The position numbers were made by a program, and so were the translations under genes. DNA of 54,819 nucleotides from Gordonia aichiensis NBRC 108223 (GTDB taxonomy: Bacteria > Actinomycetota > Actinomycetes > Mycobacteriales > Mycobacteriaceae), in the NCBI RefSeq assembly GCF_000332975.1, contig NZ_BANR01000028.1, positions 1 to 54,819 of the forward strand, in the 5' to 3' direction. Position 1 is the stretch's first letter; each line of letters begins with the position of its first letter. Below the pieces are notes generated by a model that worked only from the letters and a program-made list of their open reading frames with translations, did not search any database and had not been told where the DNA came from. Positions 46,818 through 54,819 of this stretch are shown in pieces.

Positions 46818-48788
46818 ATGAGTGTGACTGTTTCCAACGACACGACCGAGAAGCGCGCGACGCCCGGCCCGGTCCCGGCGCAGACGAAAACCGCGCCCGA
46901 CTCGAAAGCCGTCGAGCTGCTGCAGCGGGTCATCTTCCCGCGGCCGGGTGAGCCCATCGACGTGCGCTCGCTCTACCAGGTGGAGTCGGACAACAACACG
47001 CGCCGTGCCCACGCCCCGACTCGGACGTCGGTGCTGCTCGCAGGCGAATCCGAGGTCAGCTTCGAGACGTACTTCAATGCGTTCGCGGCGTCGTATTGGC
47101 GACGCTGGTCGGTCTTGACCTCTGTGGTGCTGCGCATCGAGGTACGCGGGACCTGCCGCATCGACCTGTACCGGTCGAAGGTCGACGGCTCGCGGATCGG
47201 TATCGGTGGCGATCTGGTGCCCACCGACGACAACGGTTACGGCGTCATCGAATTCGAGCTCGATCTGGGGCCGTTCGAGGACGGCGGCTGGATCTGGTTC
47301 GACGTGACCACCGACACCGACACCGAGATCGTCTCGGCGGGTTGGTATTCGGCGGTCGCGGCCGCAACCGGACCGGAGACCAAGCGTGTCACCGTCGGCA
47401 TCCCGACCTTCAACCGGCCGACGGATGCGGTCAACGCGCTCGCCGCGCTCACGTCGGATCCGTTGGTGGACGAGGTGATCGACGCCGTGCTCATGCCCGA
47501 CCAGGGCACCCGCAATGTCGTCGATGAGCCGGGCTACGACGAGGCCGCCGCCGCGCTGGGCGACCGGCTGCATATCTTCAACCAGGGCAACCTCGGTGGT
47601 TCGGGCGGCTATGCGCGCATCATGTACGAGGCGCTGCGACTGACCGACAGCCCGTACGTCCTCTACATGGACGATGACATCGCGATCGAGCCGGATTCCA
47701 TCCTGCGTGCGTTGGCGATGTCGCGGTTCGCGAAGACCCCGATGCTCGTCGGCGGTCAGATGCTGAATCTGCAGGATCGCAGTCACCTGCACTCGATGGG
47801 TGAGGTGATCAATCACCACACCTTCATGTGGACCGCTGCACCGTTCGTCGACTACGACCACGACTTCGCCAAATACCCTCTCCGCGACCGCGAGAACTCA
47901 AAGAACCTGCATCGTCGCATCGACGTGGAGGGCAACGGCTGGTGGATGTGCATGATCCCGCGTGAGTGCGCGGAGCAGATCGGCCTGCCGATGCCGTTGT
48001 TCATCAAATGGGACGACTGGGAGTACGCACTGCGTGCTGCCAAGGCCGGGTATCCGACGGCGACGATCCCGGGAATCGCGATCTGGCACATGGCGTGGAG
48101 CGACAAGGACGACGCCATCGACTGGCAGGCGTACTTCCACCTGCGTAACCGCCTCGTCGTCGCAGCGATCCACCACGACGGACCGATCAAGGGTATTCTG
48201 CAGTCGATGGTCAAGGCGACCGCGAAACATCTTCTGTGCCTTGAGTATTCGACGGTGGCCATTCAGAATGAGGCGATCCGCGATTTTCTCGCCGGGCCCG
48301 ACCATATTCGCGACCTGCTGCCGACCGCGCTGCCCAAGGTCGCCGAGATGCGCAAGCAGTACCCCGACGCCGTCGTCCTGCCGTCGGCCACCGAGCTCCC
48401 CCGAACCAGCGGAGAGGCAACGCATCTCGGGGTCAACATCCCGACCAACCCGTTCAGCAAGCTGAAAGCACTTGCGGCGTCGGTGGTCAACAATCTGCGT
48501 CCCGCCGATCCCCATCACCACGAAGTGCCGCAAGCCAATTACCCGCCCATCGAGGCCCGGTGGTTCTCACTCGGACGTGTCGACGGCGTCACGGTGACCA
48601 CCGCGGATGGCAGGGGAGTGGTGTATCGGCAGCGCGACCGCGACAAGATGGTCGCGCTCGCACGTGAATCCGCAGCCCTCGTGCGCGAACTCAACGAACG
48701 GTTTCCTGAGATGACAGAGCGCTACCGCGCCGCTCACCAGGAGCTGACCAGTAAGGAGAGCTGGGCCGGTGTCTTCGGTATCGAGTGA
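46818..48788 (+). CDS. glfT2: Galactofuranosyltransferase GlfT2
   Basis: 656 aa GT2-type polymerase that extends the galactan of arabinogalactan at the inner membrane. N-terminal beta-sandwich domain, then GTFNRP-like VGIPTFNRP, NQGNLGGSGGYARIMYEAL, the metal motif YMDDDIAIEP (about 284-293), the WDDWE motif (about 398-402), and C-terminal helices. ATG directly after the glf stop. Length is typical (M. tuberculosis 637). Confidence 0.97.
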   Translation: MSVTVSNDTTEKRATPGPVPAQTKTAPDSKAVELLQRVIFPRPGEPIDVRSLYQVESDNNTRRAHAPTRTSVLLAGESEVSFETYFNAFAASYWRRWSVLTSVVLRIEVRGTCRIDLYRSKVDGSRIGIGGDLVPTDDNGYGVIEFELDLGPFEDGGWIWFDVTTDTDTEIVSAGWYSAVAAATGPETKRVTVGIPTFNRPTDAVNALAALTSDPLVDEVIDAVLMPDQGTRNVVDEPGYDEAAAALGDRLHIFNQGNLGGSGGYARIMYEALRLTDSPYVLYMDDDIAIEPDSILRALAMSRFAKTPMLVGGQMLNLQDRSHLHSMGEVINHHTFMWTAAPFVDYDHDFAKYPLRDRENSKNLHRRIDVEGNGWWMCMIPRECAEQIGLPMPLFIKWDDWEYALRAAKAGYPTATIPGIAIWHMAWSDKDDAIDWQAYFHLRNRLVVAAIHHDGPIKGILQSMVKATAKHLLCLEYSTVAIQNEAIRDFLAGPDHIRDLLPTALPKVAEMRKQYPDAVVLPSATELPRTSGEATHLGVNIPTNPFSKLKALAASVVNNLRPADPHHHEVPQANYPPIEARWFSLGRVDGVTVTTADGRGVVYRQRDRDKMVALARESAALVRELNERFPEMTERYRAAHQELTSKESWAGVFGIE

Positions 48789-49512
48789 CGGGGAATTGAG
48801 TAAAGCGGGATCGAGTGACGCGTCGTCGAGTACGGTCGGCCGCGACGAGAGCCGAGAGGTCGACGCGCTGATCGCCATCCAGGACGCGCTCTACGACCGT
48901 CCCGGTGTGCTCCCGGCGGCGCGCGCGCTGTCGCACTTCGGCGAGCACTCGCTCGGCTGGCTGGCGGTCTCGGGACTCGGCTACGTCAGAGCGCGTCGAC
49001 GAGGTGACGGGGCTGCGCAACGCCGCTGGATCGAGGCGGGCGTCGGAGCATTCGGGACGCACGCGGCGTCGGTGGTCATCAAGCGAATCGTCCGACGCCC
49101 CCGACCGCACGACCCCCGAATCCGCATCGGGGTGTCGACGCCGAGCAAGCTGAGCTTCCCGTCGTCGCACGCGACGTCGACGACCGCGGCATCGATTCTG
49201 ATCGGTCGAGCTGCCGGATTGCCGCCCTACCTGCTCCCGGCCCTCCTCGTGCCGCCTATGCTCACGTCGCGACTTGTGCTCGGTGTCCACTATCCGAGCG
49301 ACGTCGCCGCGGGAGCCGCACTCGGTGCACTGGGTGCTGGGGCCGTCGTCGGGGGTGACACGCTCATCGAGCGTGCGTCGCGGTCGGCTGCCGGGCATCC
49401 GCGTGCCACGCGCACCGCGCGCATGGCGGCTCGAGCCGGTGCTTTCGCGGTGCCCGGGCAGACCGCACGGACAGCGGCCGCGTGGGTGATCAGGAACCGA
49501 GGAGAGGCATGA
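48769..49512 (+). CDS. PAP2 phosphatase, decaprenylphosphoryl-phosphoribose phosphatase candidate
   Basis: 247 aa. Three PAP2 motifs: KRIVRRPRPHDPR, FPSSHATSTTAAS and SRLVLGVHYPSDVAAG. Membrane helices surround them. By position it matches Rv3807c, thought to remove the 5-phosphate from decaprenylphosphoryl phosphoribose on the way to arabinose donor. GTG start overlaps glfT2 by 20 bases. The first 30 residues are Ser-rich. Confidence 0.88.
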   Translation: MSSVSSDGELSKAGSSDASSSTVGRDESREVDALIAIQDALYDRPGVLPAARALSHFGEHSLGWLAVSGLGYVRARRRGDGAAQRRWIEAGVGAFGTHAASVVIKRIVRRPRPHDPRIRIGVSTPSKLSFPSSHATSTTAASILIGRAAGLPPYLLPALLVPPMLTSRLVLGVHYPSDVAAGAALGALGAGAVVGGDTLIERASRSAAGHPRATRTARMAARAGAFAVPGQTARTAAAWVIRNRGEA

Positions 49513-50426
49513 GCGAGGAGCCCATCGAGCACGGCAAGAAGGTCGGCCCCCCGAAGAACCGGGTCGACGGCTTGATCAAGGCACTCCGTCCCCGGCAGTG
49601 GGTGAAGAATGTCCTGGTCCTGGCCGCGCCGCTGGCTGCGGGCAGCATCACCGACGCCCATGTGCTCGGCCGCGCCGGGATCGCCTTCGTGGCTTTCTGC
49701 CTCGCGTCGTCGTGCATTTATCTGATCAACGACGCCATCGACGTCGACTCCGACCGCAATCACCCGACCAAGCGGTATCGCCCGATCGCCGCGGGCGTGG
49801 TGCCGGTCACGCTCGCCTACGTGCTCGCCGTAGTGCTCGGCGTGGCGTCGTTGCTCATCGCCTACTCGGCGAACTGGCAGACGGCAGTGGTCATCGCCGT
49901 GTATCTGGTGATCCAGCTCGGCTACTGCTTCGGGCTGAAGAACCAGCCCGTCATCGACATCTGCATCGTCTCCTCCGGCTTCCTGCTGCGTGCGATTGCG
50001 GGTGGTACTGCGACCGACATCAAGCTCTCGCAGTGGTTCCTGCTGGTCATGGCGTTCGGTTCGCTGTTCATGGCGGCGGGCAAGCGCTATGCCGAACTCG
50101 TGCTCGCCGAGCACACCGGCGCCAAGATCCGTAAGTCGCTGCAGTACTACACCACGAGCTACCTGCGTTTCGTGTGGACGCTGTCGGCGACGCTGGTCGT
50201 TGCGTTCTACGGGCTGTGGGCGTTCGACAAGAACTCCGGCCACGACACCAACGTGTGGTATGCCCTCTCGATGGTGCCGTTCACCATTGCGATCCTGCGC
50301 TATGCCGTCGTCGTTGACGGCGGGACGGCGGGGGAGCCCGAGGAGATCGCCTTCGGGGACCGCATCCTGCAGATCCTGGCGCTGGCATGGATCGTCTGCG
50401 TTGGTGTCGCGGTCTATGCCGTCTGA
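49509..50426 (+). CDS. ubiA: Decaprenyl-phosphate phosphoribosyltransferase (UbiA family)
   Basis: 305 aa with about nine membrane helices. The prenyl-binding motif is NDAIDVDSDRNHPTKRYRP (about 74-92), and a second Asp-rich loop corresponds to EHTGAKIRKSLQYYTTSYLR. It starts the decaprenylphosphoryl arabinose pathway. ATG at 49509 overlaps the PAP2 stop by 4 bases; an upstream in-frame ATG at 49482 is inside the PAP2 gene. Overlaps aftB by 11 bases. Confidence 0.95.
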   Translation: MSEEPIEHGKKVGPPKNRVDGLIKALRPRQWVKNVLVLAAPLAAGSITDAHVLGRAGIAFVAFCLASSCIYLINDAIDVDSDRNHPTKRYRPIAAGVVPVTLAYVLAVVLGVASLLIAYSANWQTAVVIAVYLVIQLGYCFGLKNQPVIDICIVSSGFLLRAIAGGTATDIKLSQWFLLVMAFGSLFMAAGKRYAELVLAEHTGAKIRKSLQYYTTSYLRFVWTLSATLVVAFYGLWAFDKNSGHDTNVWYALSMVPFTIAILRYAVVVDGGTAGEPEEIAFGDRILQILALAWIVCVGVAVYAV

Positions 50427-52851
50427 CGTTCGGGACGAGCCCGCTCGGGCGGGACGGCACAGACTTCGCGAAACCCCCGGTGACACGGTTGCCGACGGGG
50501 ATACACGCGCTCTCACGATCGATGACACCGTCGTCATCGCTGCTGTCGACGGGGATCGTGGCGGCGCCGACGGGGTTGGTGGCGCATTCGACGGCAATGC
50601 CGACGCCTCAGCCGCGGACGTCGGTGCCCGCGGTGACGAATCCGCTGCCCTCACAGGTGACGGCGGTCCGCCGACGGACCAGGGACGTCGACGATTCCTG
50701 TCGTCGTGGGGGCCGCGGCAGTGGACCGCGACGATCAGCTTCCTGATCGGAGCCATCGCGGTCACGACGTTCTTCACGATCGGCGCGTGGCAGCGCCGGT
50801 GGATCGCCGACGACGGTTTGATCGTGTTGCGCACACTGCGAAACCTGTTCGCGGGCAACGGCCCCGTGTTCAATGCGGGCGAGCGTGTCGAGGCCAACAC
50901 CTCGACCGCGTGGACCTATCTGCTGTGGTTCTGGGCTTGGGTCACCGACGGCCAACTCGAGTACGTCGCGCTCTGGGTGGCACTGGTGCTCTCGGTGTCC
51001 GCGATCCCGATCGCGATGTACGGCACGGCACGCCTGCTCGGCCCGCGCATCAGCGGACCAGCGGCCAGTGGCGTCACACTGCTGCTGCCTCTGGGCGCGA
51101 TCATCTACATCGCAATCCCGCCCGCACGCGATTTCGCCACGAGCGGCCTGGAGAACGGGCTGTGCATCTTCTGGGTTGCGGTGCTGTGGTGCCTACTCAT
51201 CTCGTGGGCGCGTCGACGGCCCGTACAGCAACAACCCGTACAGCAACAACCCGTACAGCAACAACCCGGACAGCAACAACCCGGACAGCGACAACCAAGG
51301 CAGCGACAACCAGAAGGCACCGAAGGACGAAGGTCTGCCGGTGGTGCCCGGGCAACAGCGGCAACCCTGTTTCTCGCCTTCTGGGCCGGCCTCGCTCCGC
51401 TGATCCGCCCGGAGCTCACCGTCATCGGCGGCATTGCGCTCGTGTTGGTCTTCCTGGCGCCGCTGACGTGGAAGATGCGTGTGGGTGTTGTGCTGTGCGC
51501 GGCAGTCCTGCCGGTCGGTTACCAGATCTTGCGAATGGGTTACTACGCGCTTCTGGTACCCAACCCGGCGGTCGCCAAGGACGCGAGCGGGTCCAAATGG
51601 CATCAGGGTTTCATCTATCTCGGCAATCTCTTCGGGCCGTACACGTTGGTCCTGCCCGCCGTCATGGCGATCGTCGCGGGGGTTCTGCTCGTCGTGGGGA
51701 TTCGTCTGAGCGGCTCGGCCACGACCGAAGGCCCGGACCCGTCGGCCCCTGACCCGTCGGCCCCAGACTCGTCGGGCCCTGACTCAGCGGCCCCAAGCTC
51801 GGCGAGCGACGCCCCGAAACCGACGATCGGTGAGCGCCTGTCGCGGTGGTCGTGGAGTCTGCAGACACCCAAGGCGGTGACGGTGACCATCACGGTCGCG
51901 GGGCTCATCGTCGGCGTCTACTGGCTGCGTCAGGGCGGTGACTTCATGCACGGACGTGTTCTGCTGACCCCGCTGTTCACGATCCTGCTCCCGGTCATGG
52001 TCGTACCACTCTCGCTGCCCGCCCTCGCAGACGTTCGCACTGCATTCGGCCGCGGCGTCGACGCAGCGAGGGACACAGGTCGGCGACGTCGTGTCCTGGT
52101 GCAGTGTGGCGGTGCGACGGTGATGGCGGCGCTGTGGATCACGACGCTCGTGTGGGCGATCGTCTGCCACGAGAAGGTGCTCCCGAACGCGGGTATCGAC
52201 ATCGGGCGCAGCGGGATCGTCGACGAACGCCGGTTCTACGTGACCAACATGGGCAACGAGAACCCCGTCACCGCGGCCGACTATCTCGACTACCCGCGGA
52301 TGCGCGCGATGGTCGAGCGGATCAACGAGTACCGCACACAGGGAGGTGTGATCCTGCCGTCGGGCAACTACGACGAGTGGTACGTGGCCAAACTTCCCGA
52401 CAACACGCCGCAGGACAAGCGCAAGGCGACGGTGTACTTCCTCAACCTCGGAATGACGAGCATGAATGCTCCGCTCGATGTGCGCGTGGTCGATCAGATG
52501 GGTCTCGCCTACCCGATCGCGGCGCACACCGAACGTCTCGAGGACGGTCGCATCGGACACGACAAGAATTTGCCGGCAGAGTGGGTTGTCGCCGAGTCGG
52601 GTGCCTACCCCAGATGGCCGGTGCTTCCGGGGTTCCTCGACGAGGACGTGGTCGCGCAGGCCCGTGAGGCTCTTACCTGTTCGCAGACCGTCGACCGTAT
52701 CGAGTCGTATAAGGGCACCTGGTCGTTCGAGCGGTTCAAGTCGAATCTGTCGGAGTCGTTCGGCTTCACCGACTACCGCATCCAACGCAATCCGGAGTAC
52801 GAACTCCAGCGCTGCGGGCTGCCTGTCCCGCCGCGTCTGCATCCGAGATGA
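50416..52851 (+). CDS. aftB: Terminal beta-(1,2)-arabinofuranosyltransferase AftB, with repeat insertions
   Basis: 811 aa GT-C membrane enzyme adding terminal arabinofuranose to arabinan. After an acidic, disordered 95-residue N-terminus come about ten helices and the conserved first outer loop (RRWIADDGLIVLRTLRNLFAGNGPVFNAGERVEANTST). The C-terminal soluble domain includes NPEYELQRCGLP at the end. Two low-complexity insertions lie between helices: PVQQQ units at residues 269-298 and Pro/Ser/Asp units at about 441-460. The protein is larger than M. tuberculosis AftB (627), which these parts largely explain. ATG at 50416 overlaps ubiA. Confidence 0.9.
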   Translation: MPSDVRDEPARAGRHRLRETPGDTVADGDTRALTIDDTVVIAAVDGDRGGADGVGGAFDGNADASAADVGARGDESAALTGDGGPPTDQGRRRFLSSWGPRQWTATISFLIGAIAVTTFFTIGAWQRRWIADDGLIVLRTLRNLFAGNGPVFNAGERVEANTSTAWTYLLWFWAWVTDGQLEYVALWVALVLSVSAIPIAMYGTARLLGPRISGPAASGVTLLLPLGAIIYIAIPPARDFATSGLENGLCIFWVAVLWCLLISWARRRPVQQQPVQQQPVQQQPGQQQPGQRQPRQRQPEGTEGRRSAGGARATAATLFLAFWAGLAPLIRPELTVIGGIALVLVFLAPLTWKMRVGVVLCAAVLPVGYQILRMGYYALLVPNPAVAKDASGSKWHQGFIYLGNLFGPYTLVLPAVMAIVAGVLLVVGIRLSGSATTEGPDPSAPDPSAPDSSGPDSAAPSSASDAPKPTIGERLSRWSWSLQTPKAVTVTITVAGLIVGVYWLRQGGDFMHGRVLLTPLFTILLPVMVVPLSLPALADVRTAFGRGVDAARDTGRRRRVLVQCGGATVMAALWITTLVWAIVCHEKVLPNAGIDIGRSGIVDERRFYVTNMGNENPVTAADYLDYPRMRAMVERINEYRTQGGVILPSGNYDEWYVAKLPDNTPQDKRKATVYFLNLGMTSMNAPLDVRVVDQMGLAYPIAAHTERLEDGRIGHDKNLPAEWVVAESGAYPRWPVLPGFLDEDVVAQAREALTCSQTVDRIESYKGTWSFERFKSNLSESFGFTDYRIQRNPEYELQRCGLPVPPRLHPR
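51220..51309 (+). repeat. Six tandem 15-base repeats inside aftB coding PVQQQ units
   Basis: Units start at 51220 and every 15 bases. The first three are identical (CCCGTACAGCAACAA), the next two change V to G, then Q to R, and the last diverges more. In frame with aftB. The gradient of change suggests recent growth at the 5' end. Confidence 0.85.
51736..51795 (+). repeat. Four 15-base repeats inside aftB coding DPSAP units
   Basis: Consensus GACCCGTCGGCCCCT at 51736, 51751, 51766 and 51781. In frame, giving DPSAP, DPSAP, DSSGP, DSAAP. A second independent low-complexity insertion in the same protein. Confidence 0.75.
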
Positions 52852-53276
52852 GCGTCACATTCTGATACCTCTCGGAGTAGCGACAGTGCAGGTCACATGC
52901 CTGAGAGGTGCCTGAGTGCACGATCGATTTGTCCTGTTATGTATCGGATAGGTAACGTCGAAGCCTGATAAAGCGATGAGAGATACGACCGAGCGATATT
53001 GGTCGATCGGCACAGTGTCCACGTCGACAGACTGTGGATGTGGTGACGGTCACACTGATTGTCAGTGTGTTGGGCGATGCAATAGGCTGCCGAAACGTTG
53101 TGCATGTGCACACGCGAGGTGGCCAGTGTCACGGTTCGTGCGAGGAATCGCGCGGGTCGAGCGTGGTCGTCCAGGGGGACTCGAGCCGGTCGGGTTGATA
53201 TCGCGCACGTAACGATCTGGTGCCTGGTGTGTCCGGTGGGACGCATGGGGACTGGTAACAGAGGAGAGTTTGGTCG
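52852..53276. promoter_or_regulatory. 425-base gap upstream of the mycolyltransferase with a dyad
   Basis: Begins with a weak hairpin (ACCTCTC 52867-52873, GAGAGGT 52903-52909), possibly the aftB terminator. A perfect dyad CACACTGA-TTG-TCAGTGTG at 53051-53069 could be an operator. GTCACAT occurs at 52854 and 52892. No credible gene seen. Confidence 0.5.
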
Positions 53277-54326
53277 ATGGGAGTAGCGGTGAGGTCGGAA
53301 ACGGTGACACCCGGATCCGGTAGGCGTGGTGGTTTGCGGCTGCGTAGCCGGTTGGTGGCGGTGACCGTCGCATTGATGACGATCGCAGGTCTCGCTTCGG
53401 TCATCACGGGCGCGGGTACCGCCGACGCACGTGTCAACGGAACCCCTGCGGGCAAGAGCGAGTGGTGGGTCAACGGCTGCGGGATGCCCACCAATGGCGC
53501 CTTCGGCAACAAGTCGATGGCTCCCGGGATGGTCAAGGTGCGTTCCTGGTCCAAGCCGGGCAACAACCGTACCGTGATCCTGCTCGACGGCATGCGCGCC
53601 CAGTACGACTTCTCGGGCTGGGAGATCAACACCAACGTGCAGGAACTGGTCAACCACGGCGTCAACGTCGTTGAGCCGATCGGCGGACCTGCCAGCTTCT
53701 ACACCAACTGGAACGCTCCCAGTAACTTCAACGGCCAGCAGCGTCGTTACATGTGGGAATGCGTGATCCAGGACAAGCTCGCTCCCGCCCTGCGCCAGAA
53801 GGGCTTCAAGGGCAAGGGTGGCAAGTACGCCATCATGGGCATCTCATCCGGTGGTAACGCTGCTCTGGTGCTCGCGGCCAAGCGCCCCGACCTCTACTAC
53901 GCGGCAGGCTCGCTGTCGGGTTACGACTTCCTCAGCGCCCCCGGAATGCACACCATGCTGCGCCTGGCGATGCTCGACGTCGACCCCAAGCCGTGGAACG
54001 TCGACGCCATGTGGGGCCCGCCGTGGGATCAGCGCTGGTACGACAACGACCCGTTCATGCTGATCAACCGGATGCATCACCTGAAGGTGTTCACCGGGTC
54101 GGGTAACGGACTCTTCGGCCGGTACAACGCACTGCCGAACGTCTTCGACGATCTCTTCAAGGGTTCGACGCTCGAAGTGCTCGCCCTCGCGCAGCGCAAG
54201 GCATTCGAACTCGCGGCCTTTACTCAGGGCATCAACCTCATGACCTACGACGCCAACGGCACCCACGCGTGGGGCTACTGGCAGGACATGGTGTGGAACG
54301 CCTACCAGCGAGGCTTCTTCCGCTGA
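53277..54326 (+). CDS. Secreted mycolyltransferase (antigen 85 family)
   Basis: 349 aa. Signal peptide to about residue 51 (LVAVTVALMTIAGLASVITGAGTADA). Mature alpha/beta hydrolase with nucleophile Ser 190 in MGISSGGNAAL, YDFSGWEINTN, SGYDFLSAPG and a late His in NGTHAWGYWQDMV. It transfers mycolic acids between trehalose monomycolate and arabinogalactan or trehalose. ATG behind GAGGAGA. Matches the fbpA position beside aftB in M. tuberculosis. Confidence 0.95.
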   Translation: MGVAVRSETVTPGSGRRGGLRLRSRLVAVTVALMTIAGLASVITGAGTADARVNGTPAGKSEWWVNGCGMPTNGAFGNKSMAPGMVKVRSWSKPGNNRTVILLDGMRAQYDFSGWEINTNVQELVNHGVNVVEPIGGPASFYTNWNAPSNFNGQQRRYMWECVIQDKLAPALRQKGFKGKGGKYAIMGISSGGNAALVLAAKRPDLYYAAGSLSGYDFLSAPGMHTMLRLAMLDVDPKPWNVDAMWGPPWDQRWYDNDPFMLINRMHHLKVFTGSGNGLFGRYNALPNVFDDLFKGSTLEVLALAQRKAFELAAFTQGINLMTYDANGTHAWGYWQDMVWNAYQRGFFR

Positions 54327-54349
54327 CCTGATCAGTACCGATCACTCGA

Positions 54350-54385
54350 ACGCAACCCCGACCGGGACTCCGGCCGGGGTTGCGT
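54350..54385 (+). terminator. Rho-independent-type terminator after the mycolyltransferase
   Basis: ACGCAACCCCGACCGG (54350-54365) pairs with 54370-54385 with one mismatch and loop GACT; TCGTTTCT follows, giving a modest T-rich tail. Confidence 0.8.
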
Positions 54386-54653
54386 CGTTTCTGCGACAAC
54401 CAGCCATCGTCGCCACCAGGCATCGACCCCATTCGCATCAGAAGTCACAAAAATCTCACCCGTCCCAGCGCGTCGCGCAGGATTCGGCCCCGCGACAGGG
54501 TAAGAAACACCTGAGGCTAAATGTGACTAGTGGGATAGCTGTGATTTCTGAGGTGCGCGCAGACGTGTGCACCGCGGATCTCCGCCCACGGTGCGAAGGA
54601 GTGGGAGTCGAATGCGTCGAGCGGTACGCGCTGATCGCGCGAAGGGGGATCGG
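54386..54653 (+). other. Gap before the last gene
   Basis: About 268 bases, somewhat more AT-rich in its middle (CTAAATGTGACTAGTGGGATAG around 54514-54536), probably the promoter of the truncated gene that follows. If the gene starts at 54612 instead, the last 42 bases are coding. Confidence 0.4.
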
Positions 54654-54819
54654 GTGACGAACGAGCACTGGCGACGGCGGGGTGTCACGCGGGCCGCGGC
54701 TGCCGCAGTGGCGACGATCGCCATGGTGGTCGGCGTGACGATGGCGGGGCAGGCGATGGCGCCCGCCGATCCACCCGCTGCGCCTCCCGCGCAGCCGTCG
54801 GCGCCCGCACAGCCGCCTG
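54654..54819 (+). CDS. Secreted protein, 5' part only
   Basis: The frame runs off the right edge. GTG at 54654 is preferred because AAGGGGG lies 5 bases before it; an in-frame ATG at 54612 would add 14 residues. It has a signal peptide (RAAAAAVATIAMVVGVTMAGQAMA) then a Pro/Ala-rich stretch. In M. tuberculosis, fbpD and a cutinase-like gene follow fbpA, so either could continue here, but the visible part is not diagnostic. Confidence 0.65.
   Translation, partial: MTNEHWRRRGVTRAAAAAVATIAMVVGVTMAGQAMAPADPPAAPPAQPSAPAQPP

Noticed and set aside
49290..50900. A 536-aa minus-strand frame
   Set aside because: Antisense to the PAP2, UbiA and AftB genes; no family features.
51220..51309. Regular repeats as a CRISPR-like array
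   Set aside because: No spacers; units are directly adjacent and in frame within aftB.

Overview
This is a GC-rich actinobacterial chromosome segment. The right third carries glf, glfT2, a PAP2 phosphatase, a UbiA-type decaprenyl-phosphate phosphoribosyltransferase, aftB and an antigen-85-type mycolyltransferase in one direction. That is the arabinogalactan/mycolate wall cluster of the Mycobacteriales (compare M. tuberculosis Rv3803c to Rv3809c). Frequent GTG/TTG starts and 1-14 bp gene overlaps fit a mycolic-acid actinomycete. I infer a Gordonia-like genus, but the genus is not proven by the sequence. I saw no rRNA, tRNA, CRISPR array, transposase or phage gene.

Layout. (1) 1-3182, minus: an accessory-looking pair, a 753-aa protein with a Pro/Gln-rich N-terminus and an overlapping lipoprotein cut by the window edge; neither is recognised with confidence. 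(2) 3309-4163: a DMT-type transporter. (3) 4264-11983: a glycerol regulon with glpD, a divergent SorC-family regulator, glpF-glpK, and an IclR-family regulator translationally coupled to a second glycerol kinase. Both divergent gaps contain clear inverted-repeat operators. (4) 12255-15493: an unusual Clp/Hsp100 ATPase coupled to a possible eRF1/Vms1-like protein, preceded by a 4 x 15-bp tandem repeat. (5) 15551-21004: two convergent secreted lipases, a TetR regulator and a metallo-beta-lactamase/Rieske fusion. Two identical TetR-type operators lie between tetR and the second lipase. (6) 21260-25754: aldehyde dehydrogenase, MDR alcohol dehydrogenase, alpha/beta hydrolase and a convergent AraC regulator. 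(7) 25760-37144: a phenylacetate (paa) catabolic cluster, paaF-H-G-A-B-C-D-E-K on the minus strand and paaR, paaZ, an EthD-like gene and paaI on the plus strand, with matching PaaR-type operators on both sides. (8) 37185-39666: two PlsC-type acyltransferases and a HAD phosphatase. (9) 39739-45359: acyl-CoA dehydrogenase, CMD/AhpD-like protein, SpoIID/LytB-LGFP protein, GAF-ANTAR regulator and PIG-L deacetylase. (10) 45585 to the end: the cell-wall cluster, ending in a truncated secreted-protein gene.

How it fits together (inference): the secreted lipases could release glycerol, which GlpF, GlpK and GlpD take into central metabolism. The alcohol and aldehyde dehydrogenases could feed phenylacetate to PaaK and the ring epoxidase, controlled by PaaR and perhaps the AraC protein. 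Convergent gene pairs are usually separated by strong hairpins that probably end transcription in both directions.
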